Origin: Candidatus Chlamydia corallus
GTDB taxonomy: Bacteria; Chlamydiota; Chlamydiia; Chlamydiales; Chlamydiaceae
Direction: 5' to 3'
Length of the DNA: 64,000 nt
Assembly: GCF_002817655.1 (NCBI RefSeq)
Contig: NZ_NWQK01000002.1
Span: 310,001 to 374,000 of the forward strand
Shown: positions 17,612 through 26,637 of the stretch, one piece after another
How the letters are laid out: every line of letters begins with the position of its first letter
Position numbering within the stretch: the first letter of the stretch is position 1
Notes under the pieces: generated by a model
What the model saw: the letters and a program-made list of their open reading frames with translations, nothing else
Databases searched by the model: none
Told to the model about the DNA's origin: nothing
Made by a program: the position numbers and the translations under genes

Positions 17612-19318
17612 CTAGACTAGGTGATCTTGACACCAAGCAAGGAAAGTCTCTGGGGAAACGGTATACTTATTTCCAGATCGTGATTCGATTTCGAATATTC
17701 CTGAAGATTGGTAGGACTTACCTAAAATAAGCTTATAGGGAATACCAATAAGATCACTGTCTTTAAGTTTAAATCCGAGTCTTTCGTCACGATCATCAAG
17801 AAGAGGCTCATAGCCTTGAGCTTTTAGATCATTATAAAGAGTTTCGGCAAGCTCTTGGGATGGGCCGTCCCCTCCATTAAAAGCAATAGTGATAGAGAAG
17901 GGAGCTAGGGCTTTTGGCCAAACAATACCGCGGTCATCAGCAAGCTGTTCAACACAAGCAGCTAGTGTTCTGCCGACCCCGATACCGTAGGTCCCCATCC
18001 AGCACAATTGGGTTTTCCCATGTTCATCTTGGAAGGCAACCTTAAAACTTTTAGTGTAGCTTGTGCCAAGGTTGAAAATATGAGCAACTTCGATCCCTTG
18101 ATAAATGCGGTAGGGCGTGCCAGGATTTTCTGGACAACCATCTCCTTCTTCAGCCATTAGAAAGTCAGCATATTGAGGGCGAGGGAGGTCGCGATCCCAA
18201 TTTACATTTACATAGTGTTTATCCTTAATATTGCCTGCACAAATAAAGTTAGTCATAGGAGAAGTCGTTTCATCTGAGAAAAAATCTAAAGGACAGTTTA
18301 GAGGACCAATGAATCCTTTTTCTATACCTAGAACGCGCTTGATTTCTTCATCAGAGGCTAGGGCAATACCATCGGCATTAAGCGTAGAAGCTACTTTAAC
18401 TAGGTTCACTTGCCGATCACCTCTCATTCCAATAGCTATAAATTTTTCTTGGTTTGGGTAGGTGAGTTTTACAATAAGGGTTTTTAAAATTTTATGTAGG
18501 GGGATAGAGAAAAAGTTTCCTAGAGACTCTATTGTCGCAATTCCTGGGGTGGCAACCTCTTCAATAGGAAGAAAATCACGATCATATACGTACTGTGGAG
18601 GAATGGAAACGGCAGCCTCAATATTGGCTCCATACGAACCGCTTACGCAGATAGTATCTTCACCTAGAGAGCAGAGAACTTGAAATTCCTCCGACTTTCC
18701 TTTACCTATTTTTCCTCCATCAGCTTGAACGATGACATAATCAAGACCGAGACGATTAAAAATCTTGCTGTAAGCAGAGCGAAGTTTTTCATATTGCTCG
18801 TTCATTTGTTGAGGAGAGTCTGAGAATGTATAACTGTCTTCCATAAGGAGTTCTCGCGAGCGAATGAGACCGAATCGAGGGCGAATCTCATCCCGGAATT
18901 TTGTAGCAATTTGGTAAAGGTGTAGGGGTAATTGCCTTTTTGCGGAAAGCCATTGCGCAACAAAAGAGCTGATTACTTCTTCATGGGTAGGAGCTAAGCA
19001 ATGAGGCTTTTCTTCGCGGTCTATGAGGGTATAGAGAAGTCCTTCAGAAGCAAAGGCTTGCCATCTTCCTGTATGTTGCCAAAGTTCCGCGCTTTGGAGA
19101 AGGGGGAGTAGAAGTTCCTGACCGCCAATAGTGTTCAGCTCTTCTCTAATAATGTTCATCATCTTTGAGACAACACGCCATAGAAGAGGTGTATAGGCGT
19201 AGACTCCTTTACCTACTTTAAATAAGTATCCTGCCTTTTCTAGCAGTTCATTTGAAAGAACGGCGGCATTTTTATTGGCATTTTTTGAAGTCTTATAAAA
19301 GAGTTGGGAAGTTTTCAT
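17612..19318 (-). CDS. proS: Prolyl-tRNA synthetase
   Basis: A 568-residue class II synthetase that charges tRNA-Pro. Class II motifs are visible: [20 protein letters not shown] near residue 55, [18 protein letters not shown] (motif 2) and [16 protein letters not shown] (motif 3). Between motifs 2 and 3 there is the INS editing domain, as expected for the bacterial long form, and the end is an anticodon-binding domain ([20 protein letters not shown]). The frame is open upstream to a TTG at 19357, but the ATG at 19318 gives the usual family start [10 protein letters not shown]. It is transcribed toward hrcA, which has its own promoter region. Confidence 0.95.
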   Translation of the reverse strand: MKTSQLFYKTSKNANKNAAVLSNELLEKAGYLFKVGKGVYAYTPLLWRVVSKMMNIIREELNTIGGQELLLPLLQSAELWQHTGRWQAFASEGLLYTLIDREEKPHCLAPTHEEVISSFVAQWLSAKRQLPLHLYQIATKFRDEIRPRFGLIRSRELLMEDSYTFSDSPQQMNEQYEKLRSAYSKIFNRLGLDYVIVQADGGKIGKGKSEEFQVLCSLGEDTICVSGSYGANIEAAVSIPPQYVYDRDFLPIEEVATPGIATIESLGNFFSIPLHKILKTLIVKLTYPNQEKFIAIGMRGDRQVNLVKVASTLNADGIALASDEEIKRVLGIEKGFIGPLNCPLDFFSDETTSPMTNFICAGNIKDKHYVNVNWDRDLPRPQYADFLMAEEGDGCPENPGTPYRIYQGIEVAHIFNLGTSYTKSFKVAFQDEHGKTQLCWMGTYGIGVGRTLAACVEQLADDRGIVWPKALAPFSITIAFNGGDGPSQELAETLYNDLKAQGYEPLLDDRDERLGFKLKDSDLIGIPYKLILGKSYQSSGIFEIESRSGNKYTVSPETFLAWCQDHLV

Positions 19319-19570
19319 AGAGCAGAGTTTTTTGTCTTCAGAATGATTGATCGCCAAGGGTCTGTATATATAAAGGTTACAGGCTTTTGAGATTTTATAT
19401 CGAGAGTCTTTTGAGCTAGTGGCTTTGGTTTAGCTATGAAGAAAGCATCTTAACACAGGGATTTTTCTAGATCAATGGTTTGCGTTGAGTTCTTAACTTA
19501 ACAGAGGGGATAAGGTTTATTGATTATTTAAATTTGATTGTTATTTTGTTTAAAAATTTAATAATTAATT

Positions 19571-19579
19571 TATAATTAA
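19571..19579 (+). promoter_or_regulatory. Candidate -10 region (TATAATTAA)
   Basis: TATAATTAA begins a consensus TATAAT box 34 bases before the start codon of the next gene. A TTGTTT sequence 19 bases further upstream is a weak -35 candidate. The surrounding 100 bases are about 85 percent A+T, so chance occurrence is possible. Confidence 0.35.
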
Positions 19580-19613
19580 GTCTATATTTATTCGTGTTTT
19601 TAATTTTAATATT

Positions 19614-20795
19614 ATGTCGTCAGTAAATCAAACACCTGGAGCCCCGACTCCACCAGAAAAACTACCTCGTTCTAAGGATACAGAGAAAAGTGCAGGTGTC
19701 TCGCCTGGAGATGACAGTCAAGGCACTTCTGCTGTGGCTCTTCCTATAGTCACTGCACTTAGTGTTCCTGAAGGGATTGGGGCTACATCCGCGGAGGTAG
19801 TGAATAGCACAATGGGAGAAATCGTAGCCGAGACTTCTTCTAACACTATATTTTCTGAACAACTTACCTCACTTGTAGAGCGTGTCCAGGGTCTTTTACA
19901 GGATCTCGATAGTGTCCAGGGACTTGTCAATGAAGTTGCTTCTGAACTAAGTGCCTGTTTTCCTTCAAGGGCAGGGGCAAGTAGAAGTAAAGAAGAGAGT
20001 CCTCGAAGTACTGAGGGTGCATCTTTAGAGAGACTCGAATCGCTGCGTAAGGATTACGAGACTCTTCTAAGATATGTTCGTTCATTTGAGAAGCGTTCCA
20101 GGCTTAGTTTAAGTCTGTTAACAGATTTGCATCATAAATTACAGGGAACCAGTCGCGAAGATCTGAACCTGTTGTTTGCAGATTCCAAAGTTGTTCTTGA
20201 CCAGCTAGAATTCTTGGGGCTTGAGCTGAACGCTAGAGAAGAGCACTGGAATCTTAATTTTGAAAAAGGGCTTCCAAGTATTGTGCTGACTTCTACAGAT
20301 TTGCTTCTCAAGGTTGAAAAAATGGAGATCCCTACTCTAGAGGAATTCCAGGCTATGAAGCAAAGTGAGGTTCCTGGTTCTCAGGATAGTAGCACTCCTG
20401 AGGGTAGCTTGTCTTGTTGCGAACGGCTTCTGAACGAATTGCGTCGCCTTTGGGCTACTTTTGTAGGTTTTATTTCGAGCTGCTACGATAATATTACTTT
20501 TGTTTTGATGTGGATAGCGAGACGGCTGGGTCTTTTGCCTGGATCCAGATCTTCACCAACCCTTAATCCCGATGCTTCTCAGGAACAACAATCTGCTGCT
20601 GCGGATCGTTCTAGTTCCAAGAAAGTAGACGGATCTCGCCGAAGCGACGTGTCTGAAGAAGATGGGATTTTAAGACCTGATGCGGATTCTTCAAGCCCCG
20701 AATCTTTACACAGGGATCGCCGTAATCAAACCCGCGCAACAGATAGGGGGCAGCAGGGCAATCTTAGTGAAGGTGAAGGAGGGACAGTCTTATAA
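19614..20795 (+). CDS. Chlamydia-specific disordered protein, possible secreted effector
   Basis: A 393-residue protein I do not recognise. The N-terminal 60 residues are Pro/Ser/Thr-rich and look disordered (NQTPGAPTPPEKL), as is common in type III secretion substrates. Residues about 85-240 are helical with coiled-coil character (SLVERVQGLLQDLDSVQGLV, LLTDLHHKLQG). A short hydrophobic patch after CCERLLNELRRLW (FVGFISSCYDNITFVLMWIARRLGLL) is followed by a polar, Ser/Arg-rich tail. The order disordered region, Trp-containing hydrophobic patch, charged tail recurs in the accessory proteins at 50.3 and 52.5 kb. It is a single-gene unit with an AT-rich leader. Confidence 0.7.
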   Translation: MSSVNQTPGAPTPPEKLPRSKDTEKSAGVSPGDDSQGTSAVALPIVTALSVPEGIGATSAEVVNSTMGEIVAETSSNTIFSEQLTSLVERVQGLLQDLDSVQGLVNEVASELSACFPSRAGASRSKEESPRSTEGASLERLESLRKDYETLLRYVRSFEKRSRLSLSLLTDLHHKLQGTSREDLNLLFADSKVVLDQLEFLGLELNAREEHWNLNFEKGLPSIVLTSTDLLLKVEKMEIPTLEEFQAMKQSEVPGSQDSSTPEGSLSCCERLLNELRRLWATFVGFISSCYDNITFVLMWIARRLGLLPGSRSSPTLNPDASQEQQSAAADRSSSKKVDGSRRSDVSEEDGILRPDADSSSPESLHRDRRNQTRATDRGQQGNLSEGEGGTVL

Positions 20796-20923
20796 TAAAG
20801 CCAGATCTCCTGAGAAGAAAAAACCCCTAATCAGAATAGATAGATTTTACTTTCTAGTCCTGTTTTTGTAGTTAAGATTGCGGTTGTTTGTTTATTGTTT
20901 TTTTTGAATTTTTGTTATATAGT

Positions 20924-20957
20924 GGCGCCTAATATTGCTGGTTAAGGAGGGCGCCCT
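20924..20957 (+). promoter_or_regulatory. GGCGCC repeats overlapping a ribosome-binding site
   Basis: Two GGCGCC palindromes (20924-20929 and 20950-20955) can pair with each other. The second lies in the 10-base palindrome AGGGCGCCCT that takes in the end of the AAGGAGG ribosome-binding site, 2 bases before the start codon. In an AT-rich leader this is conspicuous and could mask the site in mRNA. Confidence 0.3.
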
Positions 20958-20959
20958 TT

Positions 20960-21916
20960 ATGAATAGGAAAAAAGCAAGATGGGCAGTAGCTTTGTTCGC
21001 AATGACGACGCTCATTTCTGTTGGGTGTTGTCCTTGGTCAAAAGTAAATTCCAGATGTTCGATTGACAAGTATATTCCAGTAGTCAATCGTTTACTAGAA
21101 GTTTCTGGCTTGCCCGAAGCTGATAGTGTTGAGGGTTTAATAGAATCAACCTCTGCTTGGACACTAACTCCTGAAGAACGTTTTTCTGGAGAATTAGTCT
21201 CTGTTTGCCAGATCAAAGATGAGCATGCTTTCTACAACGACCTCTCATTGTTGCACATGACTCAAGCTGTTCCTTCGTATTCTGCAACTTATGATTGTGC
21301 TGTAGTTTTTGGTGGACCTTTGCCAGCGCTACGTCAGCGCTTAGATTTTTTGGTGCGCGAGTGGCACCGTGGTGTACGTTTCAAGAAAATAGTTTTCCTA
21401 TGTGGTCAGCGAGGACGCTACCAGTCTATTGAAGAGCAAGAACATTTCTTTGATTCTCGCTATAATCCCTTCCCCACGGAAGAGAACTGGAAATCTGAAA
21501 ACCAGGTAACGCCATCTTCTGAAGAAGAAATTGCCAAATTTGTTTGGGCGCAAATGCTTGTACCTAGAGTGTGGCGTGATAATGCTTCGGGAGTAAGAGT
21601 GACCTTCCTTCTAGCAAAGCCAGGTGAAGATCGATTGGTTGCTAATCGTAAGGATACTTTGCTTTTATTCCGTTCTTATCAAGAGGCGTTTCCAGAGCGA
21701 GTTTTATTTGTAAGTAGTCAACCCTTCATAGGTTTGGATTTTTGTAGGGTGGGGCAGCTTTTCAAAGGTGAGAGTTACGATCTTGCTGGGCCTGGATTTG
21801 CTCAGGGAGTCTTGAAATATCATTGGGCCCCAAGGGTTTGTCTGCACACTTTAGCAGAATGGTTAAAGGAAACGAACGGTTGCCTAAACATTTCAGAGGG
21901 TTGTTTTGGAGGATGA
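20960..21916 (+). CDS. Chlamydial lipoprotein, DUF218-like
   Basis: A 318-residue protein with a lipoprotein signal: positive start MNRKKAR, hydrophobic ALFAMTTLISVGC, Cys at the lipobox. It should therefore be exported and lipidated. The region DCAVVFGGPLPALRQRLDFLV and RFKKIVFLCGQRGRYQS has the layout of DUF218/YdcF-type proteins (a Rossmann-like domain found near cell-wall genes), but similarity is weak. Function is unknown. A strong AAGGAGG ribosome-binding site precedes the ATG, within a GGCGCC palindrome. Its stop overlaps the start of the following DUF167 gene. Confidence 0.75.
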   Translation: MNRKKARWAVALFAMTTLISVGCCPWSKVNSRCSIDKYIPVVNRLLEVSGLPEADSVEGLIESTSAWTLTPEERFSGELVSVCQIKDEHAFYNDLSLLHMTQAVPSYSATYDCAVVFGGPLPALRQRLDFLVREWHRGVRFKKIVFLCGQRGRYQSIEEQEHFFDSRYNPFPTEENWKSENQVTPSSEEEIAKFVWAQMLVPRVWRDNASGVRVTFLLAKPGEDRLVANRKDTLLLFRSYQEAFPERVLFVSSQPFIGLDFCRVGQLFKGESYDLAGPGFAQGVLKYHWAPRVCLHTLAEWLKETNGCLNISEGCFGG

Positions 21917-22190
21917 TTCCTGGATCCTAGAGGTCAAAGTAACTCCAAAAGCCAGAGAGAATAAAATTGTAGGTTTTGATGGAAAGGCTTTGAAGGTCCG
22001 TGTTACCGAGCCTCCAGAAAAAGGTAAAGCTAATGACGCTGTCATTTCCTTATTAGCAGAAGCTCTCTCCCTCCCGAAGCGTGATGTAACTTTAATTTCA
22101 GGAGAGACTTCTCGAGAGAAAAAGTTTCTCCTTCCTAAAAAAGTTCAAGAGATTGTTTTTTCTTTGCAGATCGGCGTAAAGCGTATTTAA
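21906..22190 (+). CDS. DUF167 (YggU-like) protein
   Basis: A 94-residue protein with the DUF167 signature: LEVKVTPKARENKI, LKVRVTEPPEKGKANDAVISLLAEAL and a VTLISGETSREKKFLL segment. The structure is known for relatives but no activity is established. There is no ATG in frame; TTG at 21906 is the only sensible start, with AGAGG before it. It overlaps the upstream lipoprotein gene by 11 bases, and its stop overlaps the convergent gene on the other strand by 4 bases. Confidence 0.85.
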   Translation: MEDDSWILEVKVTPKARENKIVGFDGKALKVRVTEPPEKGKANDAVISLLAEALSLPKRDVTLISGETSREKKFLLPKKVQEIVFSLQIGVKRI

Positions 22191-23206
22191 CTCACGGCTA
22201 CGTTTTTTCCTTTTTCAGTTTTTTCTGATCCTTTACTTTTGAAAGATAAGAACCGATTACGTTCTGTTTTATGAAGCTTAATTCCTAAGTATTTGATGAT
22301 ATCTTCATTAAATGTGGTTGTAGATGACAAAGGTTGAGCGGTGATTTTACGTAAGCTTTCCACATTGTGATTGTTGAGTAGTTGGTGCACAATTTGTGCA
22401 ATCTGTTTTCCTGATTTTTTGTAATCCACACTACAGGCAATACAAGCTCCATCAGCAATTAAGGAGATGTCGTCGGTAACAATAGGAATTTTTTCTTTGA
22501 GGATCTCCTGAAGGAACGCAGTGCCTTCTTTATGTGGGAGTGGGGAAAGAGGAATAAAGATGGCAGAAGGGCGCTTATCGATAGCCTGGCGTATCTGGGT
22601 TTTAAAGGTACTGCTTGTAATGGGGATTTCAATTACCTCGATTCCTGAGGCATGGAGTTTCTTCACAATTTCTTTTTGTAAGTCTGAGGGGAAGGGTTCG
22701 GAAGGTTTTAAATAAACTATAGATTGGGCATTAGTAGCTACGGCCTGTATAGCGAAGCAGTACTGGTTAATGTCTAAGTTATCGTTAACTCCATAGACAT
22801 TCGTTTTGCTTTTAGGAAGAGTTAGGGTTTCGCGATCAGGAACGGCGGCATAGATCACGGGCTTCTGTGTTTCAATATGACTCATGACCTTCGTGGCGAT
22901 TGTTCCTAAGGTTACAATAGCAACTACATTTTTGTCGGTATGTAGAGAGCGAGCAATTTTCCTTGCTTTTGCGACACTGTCTTCGGCATTTAGAATAACA
23001 ATTTCAGGAAGGTTTTCAAAATCTTTCAAGGTTTCTATACAGCTTTGGCTGCAATCTTCTAATAAGGGGTGAGGAAAGGATAAGAAAATGGCGATTTTAG
23101 GCAACGAGACACTATCTGCCTGGGAACCACAGGTCACCACATAGATGAAAGAGCAAAGCAGCGAAAAGAAAAATACATATCGAGATAGTTTACGTAGAAT
23201 GATCAT
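22187..23206 (-). CDS. ABC-type substrate-binding protein (TrpX-like family)
   Basis: A 339-residue exported protein with an N-terminal hydrophobic signal (YVFFFSLLCSFIYVVTC; the Cys in VVTCGS could be a lipobox). The body matches the ABC substrate-binding family PF04392: IAIFLSFPHPLLEDCSQSC, KVVAIVTLGTIATK-like region, VYGVNDNLDINQY and LLNNHNVESLRKITAQPLSSTTTFNEDI. Known members bind aromatic amino acids such as tryptophan or tyrosine. No permease or ATPase gene is next to it. The start overlaps the stop of dapL by 4 bases, so they are coupled; a link between the two functions is not obvious. Confidence 0.8.
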   Translation of the reverse strand: MIILRKLSRYVFFFSLLCSFIYVVTCGSQADSVSLPKIAIFLSFPHPLLEDCSQSCIETLKDFENLPEIVILNAEDSVAKARKIARSLHTDKNVVAIVTLGTIATKVMSHIETQKPVIYAAVPDRETLTLPKSKTNVYGVNDNLDINQYCFAIQAVATNAQSIVYLKPSEPFPSDLQKEIVKKLHASGIEVIEIPITSSTFKTQIRQAIDKRPSAIFIPLSPLPHKEGTAFLQEILKEKIPIVTDDISLIADGACIACSVDYKKSGKQIAQIVHQLLNNHNVESLRKITAQPLSSTTTFNEDIIKYLGIKLHKTERNRFLSFKSKGSEKTEKGKNVAVS

Positions 23207-24396
23207 GCAAGAACCAGGGTTTCATGTAGTGGAATTGCGAGGAGGCGATCACAGGCCAAAGCAATATTCTCTGGTTGTGCAAGAGCTGATAGGCGAACAA
23301 ATCCTTGTCCGCAGGTACCAAAGCCGTGGCCCGGAGTCACCCCAATGTGATACTGGTGTAAGAAGAAATCAAAAGCCTGATCATCGGAGATTCCTTCAGG
23401 GAGTTCCACCCAAAGGTAGGGGGCATGATCTCCACCGTGAACTGCGAATCCTGCGGTTTCCAAGCTTTTTTTAAGTTGTTGCGCATTGGTTAGATATAAA
23501 GAGATTGCTGGAGGTGTGGGAAATAGATCTAGGCCGCAATAACCCGCTTCTTGCATGGGGAGAGAAGCTCCGTTAAATGTGGTTGTAAAGAGTCGTTTCC
23601 AATCATCGATAATAGGTTCGTTATTGTCGTAAGTGAGTTCTTTAGGGATCACGTTCCAGGCAAGGCGCATGCCTGTAAAGCCCAAGGGCTTAGAGAAGGA
23701 GTTGACTTCTATGGCACAATATTTGGCTTCAGGGATTTCAAAGATGCTTTTAGGTAGGCTAGGATCTGAGACAAAGGCACTGTAGGCTGCATCAAAAATA
23801 ATAACTATGCCGTGATGATTTGCGTAGTTTACAAGTACTTGTAGTTCTTGAGAGGTGATTACCGCTCCTGTTGGGTTGTTGGGATAACATAGACAGAGAA
23901 TATCCATGGATTTTTCTTTTGGAAGTTCTGGGATAAAACCTGTTTCTTTTTTGCATGATAGAGAGACAATGTTGCGAATTCCTGTAATGTGGGCAATGTC
24001 TCTATAGGCGGGGTAGACAGGATTTTGCACACCAAGAGTTTTCTCTGAACCAAAAAGAGAAAAGAGGCGGAAGATATCAGGTTTGGCACCATCTGAAATA
24101 AAGATCTCTTCAGGTGAAACCCTATTTCTATAGATTTCAGAGGCAATTTTTGTGCGTAATTTTTCTAATCCAGTTTCTGGACCATACCCGCGATAGGTCT
24201 CTTGTTTCTCTTGAGAAGCACAAAATTCTTTGATTGCCTGAGTGATAGGGCGACTAAGAGGTTGTGTTGTATCTCCTATAGAGAGATCTACAATGGAGAT
24301 CCCTGGGTTTTCCCTGCGAAACCGTGCGAGTTTCTGGCTAATTTCAGAAAATAGGTACTGAGGCTTGAGAAGGAGGAAATGGGAATTTCTACGCAT
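23203..24396 (-). CDS. dapL: LL-diaminopimelate aminotransferase
   Basis: A 397-residue class I/II aminotransferase using PLP. ISIVDLSIGDTTQPLSRPI, YRGYGPETGLEKLR, ISDGAKPDIFRL, CYPNNPTG and the PLP lysine in EVNSFSKPLGFTGMR are all visible. These agree with DapL, which converts tetrahydrodipicolinate directly to LL-DAP. Chlamydiae use this shortcut, first annotated as aspC. Together with dapF in this window it supplies meso-DAP for the chlamydial peptidoglycan ring. The downstream substrate-binding-protein gene overlaps it by 4 bases. Confidence 0.92.
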   Translation of the reverse strand: MRRNSHFLLLKPQYLFSEISQKLARFRRENPGISIVDLSIGDTTQPLSRPITQAIKEFCASQEKQETYRGYGPETGLEKLRTKIASEIYRNRVSPEEIFISDGAKPDIFRLFSLFGSEKTLGVQNPVYPAYRDIAHITGIRNIVSLSCKKETGFIPELPKEKSMDILCLCYPNNPTGAVITSQELQVLVNYANHHGIVIIFDAAYSAFVSDPSLPKSIFEIPEAKYCAIEVNSFSKPLGFTGMRLAWNVIPKELTYDNNEPIIDDWKRLFTTTFNGASLPMQEAGYCGLDLFPTPPAISLYLTNAQQLKKSLETAGFAVHGGDHAPYLWVELPEGISDDQAFDFFLHQYHIGVTPGHGFGTCGQGFVRLSALAQPENIALACDRLLAIPLHETLVLA

Positions 24397-24594
24397 AAGT
24401 CATCTCCAGGTAAGGTCTTTATTTGCTTGGAAGACATCTTAAGAAAGCCCTAGCTTTTTGGATAGCCATTTTCTGATTTTTCTTTAGCGATTTCTATAAA
24501 AGAAGGAAATACTTTCTGGTTTCACATAATTATTAAGATATTTATAATTCTCTTTATTAAAAGGTTTTTTAGTCCTTTTTTCTAATCTATTCAC

Positions 24595-24603
24595 TATAAT
24601 TAA
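24595..24603 (+). promoter_or_regulatory. Candidate -10 region (TATAATTAA)
   Basis: The same TATAATTAA sequence as at 19571, here 33 bases before the ATG at 24637, nearly the same spacing as in the 19.6 kb gene. There is no convincing -35. AT-rich context makes this only suggestive. Confidence 0.3.
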
Positions 24604-24636
24604 CTCTTAAGTTTTGAATAAATTTTTTGGGTGATT

Positions 24637-25188
24637 ATGGTAAGGGTAAATCCTTATGAAGGTTATGGGGGTAGAAATCCTTCTCCAGAAGATGGGAAAC
24701 ATTCTACGCCAGGTGTACAGAGCTCTCACTTGCATCGCCGTGGTGGTATTCGTAGAAAGCATAAAGGCTCTTTGTTGGGAGTATCCCCAGGTTCTAAGGA
24801 GGGGCGAGCTTCTTTAGAGAAGAAAGTGATGGGGGTTTCAGAATCACATTTCGAACAATCTAAGCAAACAGGTTCCCATTCAAAGAAAGGCGGAGGAATT
24901 ATTCGAAGATTTTTCCAATGGATTAGAACTTTTGGAGGGCGAGGAGAGAAAAAGAGCTCCCCCGCAACTTTTTTCCCACCGCACCCCTCTTACATACGTT
25001 TGCGAACCTATAAACGAAGTCAAAAATGTAGAGATGCAGGGAGAACCGTATCGCCAGAGGCGGAAACAACTTTTATAGAGCAACCTAAAGGAATCTTAAA
25101 AAAGTCTAAGGGAGAAAAAACGAGTAAACATGTCCACTGGAAAGAGAGTCAATCAGAAGAAGAGGGCGCGGGAGGTTCCTCTACTTAG
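24637..25188 (+). CDS. Basic disordered protein with a PP1-docking-like C-terminus
   Basis: A 183-residue, Gly/Ser/Lys-rich protein of low complexity with no predicted enzyme domain. I do not recognise a family. A basic-aromatic stretch (GGIIRRFFQWIRTFGG) is near residues 86-101. Near the end GILKK (152-156) is followed by KHVHW (164-168) and an acidic tail. This order matches the SILK ([GS]IL[KR]) plus RVxF docking motifs used by regulators of eukaryotic protein phosphatase 1. The ATG at 24637 has a GGGTG before it; a GTG two codons earlier is possible. It is a lone gene between dapL (divergent) and a DUF1207 protein. Secretion is inferred. Confidence 0.65.
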   Translation: MVRVNPYEGYGGRNPSPEDGKHSTPGVQSSHLHRRGGIRRKHKGSLLGVSPGSKEGRASLEKKVMGVSESHFEQSKQTGSHSKKGGGIIRRFFQWIRTFGGRGEKKSSPATFFPPHPSYIRLRTYKRSQKCRDAGRTVSPEAETTFIEQPKGILKKSKGEKTSKHVHWKESQSEEEGAGGSST

Positions 25189-25404
25189 GATTTCGTGAAT
25201 CGTAGTTCTGTATTAGATAGGAAGGAGTTAGTATAGCAAGAATGGACTCAGAAGATGCGAGGGTATTCTTGTAAGCTGTTTGCAAATTTTTCTTTCCTTC
25301 TCTTTTTTCCTACCCAGGAAAAGAGGGGCGGGGTGTCTCGGTTTTAAGGATTGCTATAGGGTATTGCGAAATAAATACTTTCTTCTCTATAGACTGTCCT
25401 TACG

Positions 25405-26637
25405 ATGGGAACAGCTTTTCACTCTTGGTATTCTTGGTTTGGCTTACTCTTTAGCTTCTTGACGCTCTCTATGGGCGGCATAGCTCAGGAAGAACCTTCT
25501 TGTCGTGATTGCAAATGCGAAAATAAGTCTGTTTCACGTTCAGATCAACTACCAGAAAATCTCTGGTATTATGAAAACGACTGTTATCTTACAGGTTATG
25601 CGCAGTCCCTTTTAGATATGCATTTTTTAGATAGCCGTACTCAAGTTGTTATTGAGAAGAACAGGGCGTATCTTTTCTCTTTGCCTGTAGATTCGAGTTT
25701 ATCGGAAGCGATTACCAATTTTGTTAGGGATCTCCCCTTCATATGCTCTGTAGAGATTTGCGAACGACCTTATCGTGACTGTGTAGCGAGGTCCTCCACG
25801 GACCGCCCGCTGCTCCCTAAAGAGAAAGCTTTAGGAGTGCCGATTTTCTGTGGCAAGGAAGGAGTATGGTTACCTCAGAACACCATTTTGTTTTCTCCTC
25901 TGATTGCAGATCCTCGTCAGGTTACCAACAGTAGTGGCATTCGTTTTAATGAGAAGGTGGTGGGGAATCGGGTAGGGGCTACCATCTTTGGAGGAGATTT
26001 TGTTCTCTTGCGTCTTTTTGATATTTCTCGATTTCATGTAGATTGTGATTTCGGAATTCAGGGAGGTGTCTTTTCTGTTTTTGATTTAGATCACCCTGAA
26101 TCATGCATGGTTAATTCAGACTTTTTTGTCGCTGGACTCTGGGCGGGGGCTATAGATAAGTGGAGTTTTAGACTCCGCCTGTGGCACCTCTCTTCCCATT
26201 TAGGAGACGAGTTTATTCTTACTCACCCCAATTTCCCGAGGTTTAATTTGAGTGATGAGGGAGTGGATCTCTTTATTTCGCTGCGTTACACATCGCAGAT
26301 TCGCCTTTATGGCGGCTGCGGCTATATTGTTAGTAGGGATCTTTCCTTTCCTGAACGGCCGTTCTACTGTGAATGGGGTGCGGAACTCAGACCTTTTGGC
26401 TTGAGAGAAGGAAATCTACACGCTCAACCGATTTTTGCTATGCATTTCCGTTGTTGGGAAGAACAAAAATTTGGCTTAGATCAAAGTTATATTTTAGGCA
26501 TGGAGTGGGCCAAATTTCAGGAGATTGGTAGGAAAATTCGTGCTGTTTTAGAATATCACCAGGGATTTTCTAAAGAAGGGCAATTTATTCATGAACCATG
26601 TAATTACTACGGCTTCCGTCTTACCTATGGGTTCTAA
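25405..26637 (+). CDS. DUF1207 outer-membrane beta-barrel protein
   Basis: A 410-residue protein with an N-terminal signal peptide (WFGLLFSFLTLSMGGIAQ). The body matches DUF1207: FSPLIADPRQVTNSSGIRF, FDLDHPESCMVNSDFFVAGLW, RLWHLSSHLGDEFIL and RLYGGCGYIV. The alternating strands and the terminal aromatic (LTYGF) fit an outer-membrane barrel recognised by the BAM complex. The mature N-terminus is Cys-rich (CRDCKCENK), typical of the disulfide-linked chlamydial envelope. Its stop overlaps that of the convergent gene. Physiological role unknown. Confidence 0.82.
   Translation: MGTAFHSWYSWFGLLFSFLTLSMGGIAQEEPSCRDCKCENKSVSRSDQLPENLWYYENDCYLTGYAQSLLDMHFLDSRTQVVIEKNRAYLFSLPVDSSLSEAITNFVRDLPFICSVEICERPYRDCVARSSTDRPLLPKEKALGVPIFCGKEGVWLPQNTILFSPLIADPRQVTNSSGIRFNEKVVGNRVGATIFGGDFVLLRLFDISRFHVDCDFGIQGGVFSVFDLDHPESCMVNSDFFVAGLWAGAIDKWSFRLRLWHLSSHLGDEFILTHPNFPRFNLSDEGVDLFISLRYTSQIRLYGGCGYIVSRDLSFPERPFYCEWGAELRPFGLREGNLHAQPIFAMHFRCWEEQKFGLDQSYILGMEWAKFQEIGRKIRAVLEYHQGFSKEGQFIHEPCNYYGFRLTYGF

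Noticed and set aside
24631-24636. GTG start two codons before the ATG of the PP1-motif protein
   Set aside because: It overlaps the GGGTG that best serves as ribosome-binding site for the ATG at 24637.
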